Assembly: GCF_001306145.1 (NCBI RefSeq)
Contig: NZ_LGKO01000006.1
Location: 186,001-250,000, forward strand
DNA: 64,000 nucleotides
Reading direction: 5' to 3'
Source: Thermanaerothrix daxensis
Lineage (GTDB): Bacteria; Chloroflexota; Anaerolineae; Anaerolineales; Anaerolineaceae
Below the pieces are notes generated by a model. That model was given only the letters and a program-made list of their open reading frames with translations. It had not been told where the DNA came from and did no database searches. Position 1 is the stretch's first letter, and each line of letters opens with the position of its first letter. The translations under genes and the position numbers were made by a program. Below are positions 16,976 through 26,200 of the stretch, piece by piece.

Positions 16976-17446
16976 ATGCGCAGGCGCGGTTGGATGGTGC
17001 TGCCGGGTTTGGTGCTGCTTTTGCTGTTGAGCGTGGGCGTGGCGGCCAGCGCCGCTAACGTGGTCCCGCCGACCTGGCTGGGAGAGAGCCGCTTTGCCGT
17101 CACGGCCGATGCGCTCAAGCCGGAAGCCTGCGCCGCGCTCAGCCTGAGCAACCTGATAGTGGGCAGCGGCGCCTTCAATGGCACCAAAAACAACGATTTG
17201 ATTTTGGGCAGTCCGGGCAATGACGTGATTAACGGGAACCAGGGCGGAGATTGTATTTTGGGCGGGGGCGGGAATGATGCCCTTTATGGGAACCAGGGTA
17301 ATGACGTGCTGATCGGTGGCCCCGGAGATGATGTGCTTGACGGCGGCCCGGGTAGTGACGTGCTGATCGGCGGACCCGGGTATGATATCTGCTACGGTAG
17401 GGGTGGGGCCGATAGTTTCGACTCATGTGAGGAGATATACCCGTAG
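16976..17446 (+). CDS. Secreted RTX-type calcium-binding repeat protein
   Basis: 156 residues. Signal peptide MRRRGWMVLPGLVLLLLLSV to about ASA at 26. From residue ~60 the protein consists of haemolysin-type nonapeptide repeats GGxGxDxhx (GGDCILGGGGNDALYG, GGPGDDVLDGGPGSDVLIGG), which form a calcium-loaded parallel beta roll. Two Cys near the end may pair. RBS AAGGAGG is at 16964-16970. It directly follows the signal peptidase-EAL gene in the same operon, so it may be processed by it or act together with it on the surface. It is short for an RTX protein and has no C-terminal type I secretion signal that I can identify. Confidence 0.75.
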   Translation: MRRRGWMVLPGLVLLLLLSVGVAASAANVVPPTWLGESRFAVTADALKPEACAALSLSNLIVGSGAFNGTKNNDLILGSPGNDVINGNQGGDCILGGGGNDALYGNQGNDVLIGGPGDDVLDGGPGSDVLIGGPGYDICYGRGGADSFDSCEEIYP

Positions 17447-17512
17447 CCGACGCTTCTCTTAAAAACCCCCATTTTTTAAGCCCCCCGCCGGTGGGGCTTG
17501 GTCCCCCCATGC

Positions 17513-17518
17513 TATAAT
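17513..17518 (+). promoter_or_regulatory. -10 hexamer of dnaE
   Basis: TATAAT preceded by TGC (extended -10 form TGCTATAAT), 51 bp before the dnaE start. No convincing -35. A short GCCCC/GGGGC stem (17478-17499) just upstream has no T-run in either direction. Confidence 0.5.
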
Positions 17519-17568
17519 CTTAGCGTCCCCGTGATTCATCCCGAGCGCATGAGGTTTAGGGGTTCGGC

Positions 17569-20500
17569 ATGTCTTTTGTCCATCTGCATGTCCACACGCA
17601 ATACTCGCTGCTGGACGGCTTCAGCGATGTTAAAAAACTCGTTCAGCGCGTGAAGGCGTTGGGAATGCCCGCCGTGGCGATTACCGACCACGGCGCCATG
17701 TACGGGGTGATTGAGTTCTTCAATGCGGCGCAGGCGGCAGGGGTGAAGCCGATCATCGGGATGGAGGCCTACCTTGCACCGCGCCGCATGCAGGACCGCG
17801 ATCCCAAAATAGATCGTTCCGCCTACCACCTGCTCCTGCTCGCCGAGAACGAGACGGGCTACCGTAACCTGCTGCGCATTGCCTCGGCGGCGCAACTGGA
17901 GGGGTTTTACCAGTACCCGCGCATTGACCGGGAGTTTCTGGCCGCCCACGCCGAGGGCCTGATCGCCACTTCGGGCTGTCTGGCCGCCGAGGTGCCCCAG
18001 GCCCTGATGAGGCAAGGACACGAAGCCGCCCAGCGCTGCCTGGACTGGTACTTTGAGGTCTTTGGGCGTGAGCGCTTTTTCATTGAGTTGCAGCACCACA
18101 ACATTCCCGAACTCCACGAGGTCAACCGCGCACTGCTCGAGCTGCGCCAGCGCTACCGGGCGCATCTCATTGCCACCAACGACGTGCACTACATCAACCC
18201 CGAAGATGCCCGCCTGCAGGATATTCTGCTGGCGATCCAGACCGGGGCGCTGCTCAGCGACCCCAATCGCTTCCGCATGACCGACCCCACCTACTACCTG
18301 CGCCCACCCGACGAGATGGCGCGCCTTTTTGCCGAGGTGCCGGAGGCCCTGGAAAACACGCTGTGGGTGGCCGAGCGCGCCAACGTGGACCTCTCGCCCA
18401 AGGGCTACCACCTGCCGGTATTTGAGGTGCCGGGGGGGTACGATACTCAGACCTACCTGCGCAATCTGTGCGAAGAGGGGTTACAGCGGCGCTACGGCGC
18501 GCGGGCCAATGCCCCGGAGGTGCGTCAGCGCCTGGAGTATGAACTCAAAGTCATCCACGAGATGGGCTTCGATGCCTACTTCCTCATTGTATGGGACCTG
18601 TGCCGCTATGCGCGCAGTCAGGGCATTTGGTACAACGCGCGCGGGTCTGCCGCGGGTTCGATGGTGGCCTACGTGCTGGATATTACCAATGTGGAGCCGT
18701 TGGAGCACGGCCTGATCTTCGAACGCTTCCTCAACCCCGGGCGCATCTCCATGCCGGATATCGACCTTGATTTCCAGGATGACCGCCGCAACGAGATGCT
18801 GGCCTACTGCGCCCGCCGTTACGGCGATGACCGGGTGGCCCAGATCATCACCTTTGGCACCCTGGGGGCGCGCGCGGCCATCCGCGATGTGGGGCGGGTG
18901 ATGGACATTCCCCTCAGCGAGGTGGATCGGGTCAGCAAGTTGATCCCCAACACGCCGGGCAAGCCGGTCTCGATCCTGGAGGCACTGGAGCAGGTGCCCG
19001 AACTAAAGGCGCTCTACGAGGAAGCGCCTTACCTCAAAGAGTTGATTGACACCGCGGCGCAGATGGAGGGCTCCATCCGCAACGCGGGTACCCACGCGGC
19101 GGGGGTGATCATCACCGACCGCCCGGCCATCGAGTACGTGCCCCTGCACCGTCCCACCGGCGGGGATGAAGACAGCCCAATCAAGACGGTCACCCAGTTC
19201 GAAATGTCCATTCTCGAATCGCTGGGCCTGCTCAAAGTGGACTTTCTGGGGTTGGCGACGCTGACGATCATGCAGCGCGCTTGCCGCCTGATCGAACAGC
19301 GCCACGGCGTGCACCTCGACCTGAGCAACATTCCCACGGATGACCCCCGCACCTACGAATTCCTCAGCGAGGGGCACACCGCGGGCGTCTTCCAGTTAGA
19401 AGGTGCGGGGATGACGCGCTACCTGATGCAAATGCGTCCCCGGACGCTGGCCAATGTCATTGCCATGGTGGCGCTCTACCGCCCCGGCCCGCTGGAATTC
19501 ATCCCCTCCTACATCCGCCGCATGCACGGCGAGGAGCCGGTGACCTACCGCCACCCGGCCATGCAGCCGATCTTTGAGGAGACCTACGGCATCCCCATCT
19601 ACCAGGAGCAGATCATGCGCGCGGCGGTGGAACTGGCGGGGTACTCGCTCTCAGAAGCGGATGACCTGCGCAAGGCCATTGCCAAGAAGCAGAAGGACAA
19701 ACTGGAGAAGCACCGCGATAAATTCATCAAAGGTGCGGTGGCGCGGGGCATGGAAGAGGCCACAGCCCAAGCCATCTTCGCAGATTGGGAAGAGTTTGCC
19801 CGCTACGGCTTCAACAAGGCCCACGCTGCCGATTACGGCATCATTGCCGTGCAAACGGCTTACCTGAAAGCCCATTACCCGGTGGAGTACATGACGGCCC
19901 TGCTCTCGGCCTCGATGAACGACAGCGACAAGGTGGCGTTCTACGTGGCCGATTGCCGCAGCATGGGCATTGAGGTGCTCCCCCCGGATATTAACTTCAG
20001 CGAGTACGATTTTTCCATTGAGGATCGCCCGGACGGTCGGGCGGCCATCCGCTTCGGATTGGGTGCGGTCAAGAACGTGGGCCAGGGGCCGGTGGAATTG
20101 ATCCTGGCGGCGCGGCGTGAGGGTGGCCCGTTCCGTGATTTGAACGATTTTGCCCGCCGTGTAGATCTGCACCAGGTGGGGCGGCGTGCCCTCGAATGCC
20201 TGGTGCGGGTGGGGGCACTGGATGCCCTGGGCCCGCGCAAGGCCATTCTGGAGGTGTTGGATCGCCTGGTGGCGCTCAGCCACAGCCACTTCCGCGCCCT
20301 GGCCAGCGGGCAACTCTCGTTCTTCGGCGCGGTTGCCGGGGTGGAAGAGCCCATCACCCTGCCGGCACTGCCCCACGTCAACCCGCGCGAGTACCTCGAA
20401 TGGGAGCGTGAACTGCTGGGGCTGTATGTTTCTTCGCATCCGCTGATGCCCTACCTGGGGCGCTTGCGCCGTGAGGTGACCCACTTTTCGGCCGATTTGC

Positions 20501-21465
20501 CCAACGGCGCTCACCACCAGAAGGTGCGCGTGGCCGGTCTGATCAGCCAGTGGCGCACTTACCAGACCAAGAGCGGCAAGGCAATGGGGTTTGTCACCCT
20601 GGAGGACCTGCAGGGCACCCTGGAACTGGTGCTTTTCCCAAAAGCCTGGGAGCAGTACCGCGGTCTGCTGGCGCGCGATCAGGTGGTGCTGGTCAGCGGA
20701 ACGCTGGACCTGAGCAAGGACGAGCCGGCCGTGTTGGTGGATACGTTGGAGGTGCTCTCGCCCGAAGCGGCGGAAGCCTCGCCGCCCGCTTCGCCGTTGC
20801 CCGAATCGCCGTTCGGCGCGGCTGTGGCGGTGGAGGACGAAGAGGGGTTGTCCCCTGTGCCGCCGCCCACCCTGCGTGAGGAGCGGGCGCCCTACACCAT
20901 CCCACCTCCGCCGCCGGAGCCGGATGACTGGCATCTGCTCCCGCCGGTGGAGGAGGCGGAGAGCGAGGTGGAGTCCCTCTTTGCCGACGACGCCCTGCCC
21001 AAGGCCCTGCTGGAGGTGCGGGCGGGCCATGCACCGGAGGATGCGGTGGACGATTTGCTCCTGTCCGCGCCCGGCACTAACGGGACCGCGCGCCCCGCTG
21101 CCGAGCCGTCAGGCCCCTTTGAGCCGCCCCCGCCGCCCTGGATGGGCGAGGTGGATTACCTGCTGCCGCCAGCGCCGCTGGCCGCCGATGGCACCACCCT
21201 GCCGGTGGATCTGCGCATGATCACGCTGGTCTTCCGCTCCAGCGGTGATAAGGTGCGCGATGTGCGCCGCATCCGGCACGCCTACTACCTGCTGCGCTCC
21301 TCGCCCGGGCGGGATCGCTTTGCCTTTTGGGTCTTCGAGGGGGGCGCGCGCTACCTGCTGGAATTTCCCAACGAGAGCACCGGCATCACCCCGGAACTGA
21401 TCCAGAGCCTGGTGCGCCTGGTGGGGCAGACCAACATCTTCATGGAAACCATCCGGGTGCAATGA
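17569..21465 (+). CDS. dnaE: DNA polymerase III subunit alpha
   Basis: 1298 residues, the replicative polymerase. The N-terminal PHP domain keeps its metal ligands (HLHVHTQYSLLDG, TDHGAMYG, GMEAYLAPR, NDVHY), unlike E. coli DnaE, so PHP-dependent exonuclease activity is plausible. The palm carries PDIDLDFQDDRR near 397 with two catalytic Asp. A helix-hairpin-helix and OB-fold region follows (GLISQWRTYQTKSGKAMGFVTLEDL near 990). Residues ~1060-1205 are a Pro/Glu-rich low-complexity insert before a conserved C-terminal domain (DLRMITLVFRSSGDKVRDV). The ATG at 17569 agrees with the family start. The stop overlaps the next gene's ATG (ATGA). Confidence 0.97.
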   Translation: MSFVHLHVHTQYSLLDGFSDVKKLVQRVKALGMPAVAITDHGAMYGVIEFFNAAQAAGVKPIIGMEAYLAPRRMQDRDPKIDRSAYHLLLLAENETGYRNLLRIASAAQLEGFYQYPRIDREFLAAHAEGLIATSGCLAAEVPQALMRQGHEAAQRCLDWYFEVFGRERFFIELQHHNIPELHEVNRALLELRQRYRAHLIATNDVHYINPEDARLQDILLAIQTGALLSDPNRFRMTDPTYYLRPPDEMARLFAEVPEALENTLWVAERANVDLSPKGYHLPVFEVPGGYDTQTYLRNLCEEGLQRRYGARANAPEVRQRLEYELKVIHEMGFDAYFLIVWDLCRYARSQGIWYNARGSAAGSMVAYVLDITNVEPLEHGLIFERFLNPGRISMPDIDLDFQDDRRNEMLAYCARRYGDDRVAQIITFGTLGARAAIRDVGRVMDIPLSEVDRVSKLIPNTPGKPVSILEALEQVPELKALYEEAPYLKELIDTAAQMEGSIRNAGTHAAGVIITDRPAIEYVPLHRPTGGDEDSPIKTVTQFEMSILESLGLLKVDFLGLATLTIMQRACRLIEQRHGVHLDLSNIPTDDPRTYEFLSEGHTAGVFQLEGAGMTRYLMQMRPRTLANVIAMVALYRPGPLEFIPSYIRRMHGEEPVTYRHPAMQPIFEETYGIPIYQEQIMRAAVELAGYSLSEADDLRKAIAKKQKDKLEKHRDKFIKGAVARGMEEATAQAIFADWEEFARYGFNKAHAADYGIIAVQTAYLKAHYPVEYMTALLSASMNDSDKVAFYVADCRSMGIEVLPPDINFSEYDFSIEDRPDGRAAIRFGLGAVKNVGQGPVELILAARREGGPFRDLNDFARRVDLHQVGRRALECLVRVGALDALGPRKAILEVLDRLVALSHSHFRALASGQLSFFGAVAGVEEPITLPALPHVNPREYLEWERELLGLYVSSHPLMPYLGRLRREVTHFSADLPNGAHHQKVRVAGLISQWRTYQTKSGKAMGFVTLEDLQGTLELVLFPKAWEQYRGLLARDQVVLVSGTLDLSKDEPAVLVDTLEVLSPEAAEASPPASPLPESPFGAAVAVEDEEGLSPVPPPTLREERAPYTIPPPPPEPDDWHLLPPVEEAESEVESLFADDALPKALLEVRAGHAPEDAVDDLLLSAPGTNGTARPAAEPSGPFEPPPPPWMGEVDYLLPPAPLAADGTTLPVDLRMITLVFRSSGDKVRDVRRIRHAYYLLRSSPGRDRFAFWVFEGGARYLLEFPNESTGITPELIQSLVRLVGQTNIFMETIRVQ

Positions 21466-21863
21466 GCACGCCCGATCTCACCCCGGCAGAGATGATCGCG
21501 GCGGCGCAGCGCCTGTGCTACCCGCGAGCCCTGGGTTTTGGTCACTCCGCCGGCTCGGTGGCCTGTGCCCTGCTCAGCGCCGGAGGACACCTGTATTATG
21601 GGGTGTGCATAGACGTGAGCAGTGGGATCGGTTTTTGTGCCGAGCACGCCGCCATTGCGGCGATGGTCACCGCGGGCGAAACGGCGATTGCGAAAATCGT
21701 GGCGGTGGGCGAAGGGGGACGCGTGCTCCCGCCGTGCGGCCGTTGCCGCGAATTCATGGCTCAGGTTGACGAGAGCAACCTGGCCCACACCGAGGTCATA
21801 TTGGGCGAGCACTGGGTGGTGTGCCTGGCAGATTTACTGCCCCACCCTTATGTGGGTGTGTAG
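21462..21863 (+). CDS. Cytidine/blasticidin-S deaminase-like protein
   Basis: 133 residues. Zinc-site motifs FCAEHAA near residue 59 and PPCGRC near 88 place it in the cytidine deaminase superfamily; the spacing and short length resemble the blasticidin-S deaminase-like branch more than housekeeping Cdd. It would deaminate a cytosine-type nucleoside using one zinc ion bound by Cys residues, with Glu as proton shuttle. The ATG overlaps the dnaE stop, so translation is probably coupled. A role in nucleotide salvage or detoxification is inferred from the family alone. Confidence 0.8.
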   Translation: MSTPDLTPAEMIAAAQRLCYPRALGFGHSAGSVACALLSAGGHLYYGVCIDVSSGIGFCAEHAAIAAMVTAGETAIAKIVAVGEGGRVLPPCGRCREFMAQVDESNLAHTEVILGEHWVVCLADLLPHPYVGV

Positions 21864-22011
21864 CGTCATCCCCCATGCCACGGGTTGGGTCATACCCGCC
21901 CCCGGGGATTAAATCCGCCACCCGTGCCCCTTCCACGCCGGCGGAGAGTCGGGTACAATCCAGGGCAACGCACAGCACGTTGATCAGGCAATTATGCAGA
22001 GGGAGAACGGC

Positions 22012-22995
22012 ATGGATGCAACGCCGAAAATTCGCACGCTGGCCGTGATGACCGCCGGGGGCGATGCCCCGGGCATGAACCCGTGTATTCGGGCCGTGGT
22101 GCGCACGGCGCTGAATTACGAAATGAAGGTCCTGGGCGTGGTGGGGGGCTTTGATGGGCTGATCCGGGGCAACTTCACGCCGCTGGGCGCGCGCGACGTG
22201 GGCGGCATTCTCCAGCGCGGCGGCACCATCCTCCAAACCGCGCGCAGTAAGACCTTCCTGGAACCGTTTGCCCAGCAGGAGGCACTGCGTCAGCTCAACG
22301 CTGCCGGGGTGGATGCGCTGGTTGTCATCGGCGGTGGGGGCAGTCAGCGTGGGGCGCTGGCCCTGCATCAGCGCGGCGTGCCGGTGGTGGGCGTCCCCGC
22401 CAGCATTGATAACGACATCTACGGCACCGATATCTGCATCGGTGTGGATACGGCCCTCAACACCATCGTGGATGCCATTGACAAACTGCGCGATACGGCT
22501 TCCTCGCACAACCGCGCCTTCCTGGTCGAGACCATGGGGCACGAGTCGGGCTACCTGGCCCTGCAAGCCGGCATCATCAGTGGGGCCGAACTGGTGCTCA
22601 TCCCGGAGATTGAAACCTCGGTGGAGGCGGTGGCTCAGGCCATTCAAGATGCGTACCGCCGTGGGAAGACCCACGCCATCATTGTGGCGGCAGAAGGAGC
22701 GCGCCCATCGGTCGCGCAACTGGCCAGCCAGATTGATGAGATGGAAGTGGGATTCACCATGCGGGTGACCATTCTGGGCCACATTCAGCGTGGCGGCAAG
22801 CCCAGCGCTTTTGACCGTTTGCTGGCCTCGCGCCTGGGCACCAGGGCAGTGGAACTCCTACGCGAAGGACGGCGCGGCGTGATGGTGGGGCTGAGCGGCC
22901 GCGAGGTGGTCGCGGTTGACCTGGCCGATGTTGCCAGCCGCAAGCGCGAACTGCCCATGGAATACTACCAGATGGCGATAACGCTGGCGCGGTAG
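22012..22995 (+). CDS. pfkA: 6-phosphofructokinase
   Basis: 327 residues, the length of bacterial ATP-dependent PFK. Motifs: TAGGDAPGMNPCIRAVVR at the N-terminus, VPASIDNDIYGTD with the catalytic Asp, FLVETMGHESGYLAL, and GHIQRGGKPSAFDR. The glycine-rich motif normally GGDGS reads GGGGS, and MGRxxG reads MGHESG, so the Mg-binding Asp and a substrate Arg are altered. It phosphorylates fructose 6-phosphate in glycolysis if active. Start at 22012 has GAGGGAG 8 bases upstream; an ATG 18 bases earlier is possible. TACAAT near 21954 is a likely -10. Confidence 0.85.
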   Translation: MDATPKIRTLAVMTAGGDAPGMNPCIRAVVRTALNYEMKVLGVVGGFDGLIRGNFTPLGARDVGGILQRGGTILQTARSKTFLEPFAQQEALRQLNAAGVDALVVIGGGGSQRGALALHQRGVPVVGVPASIDNDIYGTDICIGVDTALNTIVDAIDKLRDTASSHNRAFLVETMGHESGYLALQAGIISGAELVLIPEIETSVEAVAQAIQDAYRRGKTHAIIVAAEGARPSVAQLASQIDEMEVGFTMRVTILGHIQRGGKPSAFDRLLASRLGTRAVELLREGRRGVMVGLSGREVVAVDLADVASRKRELPMEYYQMAITLAR

Positions 22996-23017
22996 CCCCT
23001 GATGACCGTCAGGGGGA
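22996..23017 (+). terminator. Stem-loop after pfkA
   Basis: CCCCTGA and TCAGGGG form a 7-bp stem two bases after the pfkA stop. The T-run is missing, so it may be a weak terminator or a 3' stabiliser. The remaining ~215 bp to the next gene contain no recognised feature. Confidence 0.4.
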
Positions 23018-23233
23018 GTGTAGCGCTTAACTCAACAACCCTCGTCATTCCCGCACGCATCCCGCCCCTTTCAAGAGGGTTTATGCGTTTTAGAGAACGT
23101 TGGGCGGTTGTATATGGCGCTTATTCTTTACCCTTCACCGGCGCCGGGAGATGGAAGCGTTCCCGAACGTTCCTCAGGGCGTCCATACAGGCACCGTTTT
23201 TAAACGGGGAGAGATAGAAAGTGCAGGTGGAAT

Positions 23234-26200
23234 GTGGACTTACCCCTAGATACCCTGACCGGCGTTTATTCGCGCGCCGCATTGATGCCGTTGGTGCAGG
23301 CCGTGCTGGCCCGGGCCCAGCCCCCTGAGCGGCCTTGGGCGCTGTTTTTTCTGGATCTGGACGATTTTAAGTCCATCAACGATGCGTTTGGCCACGCTCG
23401 CGGCGATGCCATCCTGGCGACGCTGGCGGCGCACCTGCGCGCTTTTCTGGGCGATCGCGGCCTGGTCGTGCGTTACGGCGGGGATGAGTTTCTAGTCCTC
23501 TTGCCCAATCTGGAAGCCCGCGCCGCGGTGGCGCTGGGGGAAGAGCTGGTCACCAGCGTTCAAAATCAGGAGTTCTCGGGCGAGCCTCCCTTGCGCCTGC
23601 GCCTAAGCCTGGGGGTGGCCCTCTACCCGCAGGATGGGACGGAGATCGAGACTCTGCTGGGGGTGGCGGATCGGCGTCATTACCAGGCCAAGCGTAGCGG
23701 AAAGGGGCAGGTGGTCGGGCCGTACAGCCCGGCGCTGGAATGGCGCTACCTGCCGCTGGTGCCGCCGCGCCTGATCGAGCGCGAAGCGGCCCTGGGGACA
23801 CTGCGGACCTGGTTCAACGATCTGGAAAGTCATTATCGTGGGGTTTTGCGCATTGAAGCCCCTCCGCAAGGGGGCCAGACGCGCTTTCTGGAAGAAGTGC
23901 GGCGCCTGGCACATCTGCGCGGGCTGGCCGTGCTGGCCCTGAACGGCAACCCGGCGCTCTCACGCCGCCACCTGGGGGCACTCAGCGAAGCCGCCCGCAC
24001 CTGGCCGCTAGAGGTGCGCCCTGCGCAGGGGTTGGCGCCGTTTTTTGCCGCTCTCTTCCGTGAAGTGGCGCGCCAAAACGCGCGCGGCCTGCTGATCACG
24101 GTGGACAACCCCGCCTGGATAGATGCGGCTTCCCTGCAGGCGATCCGGGCCTTGCTGAGCGAAGAAACGCCCTGGCCGCTGGGGGTGGTCTACACCACCC
24201 AAGGTATGGCGGGCGATTTCCGCGCCTCACTTTTTTCCGTTATCCGTTTGGGTCCGCTTTCGGAATACGGCACGCGCCTGTGGGTGCGCCAGTCGTTGCA
24301 GATGGAACCTGCGCCGGATCTCCTGGCCTGGCTGCATGCGGCCAGCAGTGGTCTGCCCGGCGCGCTGGAAGATCTGATCGAGGGACTGATTGCGCATCAG
24401 GTGCTGCTGCCCACCCTGGCCGGGTGGCAGTTTCAGGCGCCTTTGGCCTGGGCAGGGCTGGATCCGGCGCAGTTGCGTCCGCCGCGGCCTCCGCATAACC
24501 TGCCTGAACCCCTGCTGTGGTCCCCGATTGTGGGGCGCGAAGAGGAGCTTTGGGCGTTGGAACGGATGGTGTTTCAACGCCGCCTGGCGGTGGTGGTTGG
24601 GCCGGGCGGGGTGGGCAAGTCCCGTCTGGCGATGCAGGTGGCCTGGGAGCACCTGGATGATTTTCCGGATGGGGTCTTCCGCTATTCGGTGGCGGAGGCC
24701 AACTCACTCGAAGATGTGGCCCTGGGCCTTGGTGAGGTGCTTGGTCTGACCTTCCATTATCCCGCTCTTTCCCTCTGGGAGCAACTGCTGGATCACCTGC
24801 GCCCGCGTCACCTGCTGCTTTTATTGGAAGATACGGAGCACTACCCCGAATTGCGCACCTTCCTGCTGCAGTGTTTGGATGGTGCGCCGCGCGTTCACCT
24901 GCTGGTCACCAGTCGGGAGACGCTGCACCTGCCGGCGGAGTGGCTGTATCCACTGCGCGGGCTGGCCTGCCCCCCTTCGGCAGTGGCAGAGGGGTTGGAA
25001 ACCTATCCGGCAGTGGAATTGTTCTTGCAGCGGGTGCGCCAGCTTCAGCCTGCCTTTGCCTTGAGCGGGGATGAGCGCCAGCAGGTGGCAGAACTATGCC
25101 ATTTGAGCGGAGGGCTGCCGCTGGCCATTCAAATTGTGGCGGCGTGGGCGGCTTCACTCGGCTGTGCCGAAGCCCTGCGCCTGATCCGCCAGCGCCCCCC
25201 CTGGTCGGAGGACCTGAGCCTGAGTCCGGGCGGGGAGCACCGCTTGCGGGGGGTGTTGGATTCGTTCTGGAATCTGTTCTCGCCGGAGGAGCAGCGCGTG
25301 CTGATGCGGTTGAGCGTGTTCCAGGGTGGCTTTACCACCGATGCGGCGCGGGTAGTGGCAGGGGCCTCAATCTTCTTTCTGGATGGGCTGGCGGGTAAAG
25401 CCTACCTGAGCCTGGAGCCGGAGGGCCGGTACCGGGCTCACCCGATCTTGCTCCAGTATGCCAGAGATCATCTGCACGCTTTGCCCGAGCTGGAGGAGGA
25501 AACCCGCTACCGCCATGCTGAGTGGATGCTGTGGCGGGCAGCACAAGCCAATGCCCGGCTGTATGGGGCCGAGCAAGCCCGGGCTCTGCAAACGCTGGAG
25601 CAGGATTACCCGAATCTGCGCCAGGCCTGGGCGTGGGCGCTGGAACGGCGTCGTTACGACTGGTTGCTCGCAGCGCTGGATACGCTCAGTACCCTGCTGG
25701 GCACACGCGGGCGCTTCCTGGAAGCGGCTCACTGGCTGAATGAGACCCTGCTGGCGCTGGCTTCAGAGGAGGTCGCCGTTGAGGCAGAAGCGCGGCGCTT
25801 CCTGGCTCAGGTATTGGTGCGGCGCGGGGAATTTGCCTACCACCTGGGACATTACGAGGAAAGCCTGGGCTACCTGGAGCAGGCGCTTGCTCTGCTGGAT
25901 GCCGAGAATGAAGTCCAGGCGCATGCCCTGGCGCTGGATAGCCTGGCCAGCACGCTGCGCGCCTTGGGGCGGCTGGAGGAAGCCCAGGCGCGTTTGGAGC
26001 GGGCACTGCATCTTTTCCGTCGCGCGGGTAACCTGCGTGCGGTGTGTGAGGTCATCAATCACCTGGGGGTGGCGGCCTATCAGCGCGGCGATAATGCGCT
26101 GGCGGCGGCGTACTTCCGCCAAGCGCTGGATTTGGGGCGCACGCTGCGCTACGAGGGCCAGGTCGCTCGCGCGTTGAACAACCTGGCCAACGTGGCCCTG

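Noticed and set aside
19651-21030. Long minus-strand open frame of 459 codons opposite dnaE
   Set aside because: Shadow of the GC-rich dnaE gene: no RBS, no recognisable motif, and dnaE itself is certain.
23002-23217. 71-codon frame after pfkA
   Set aside because: No RBS or family; its VIPARIPP segment is typical of translated intergenic GC-rich repeats.
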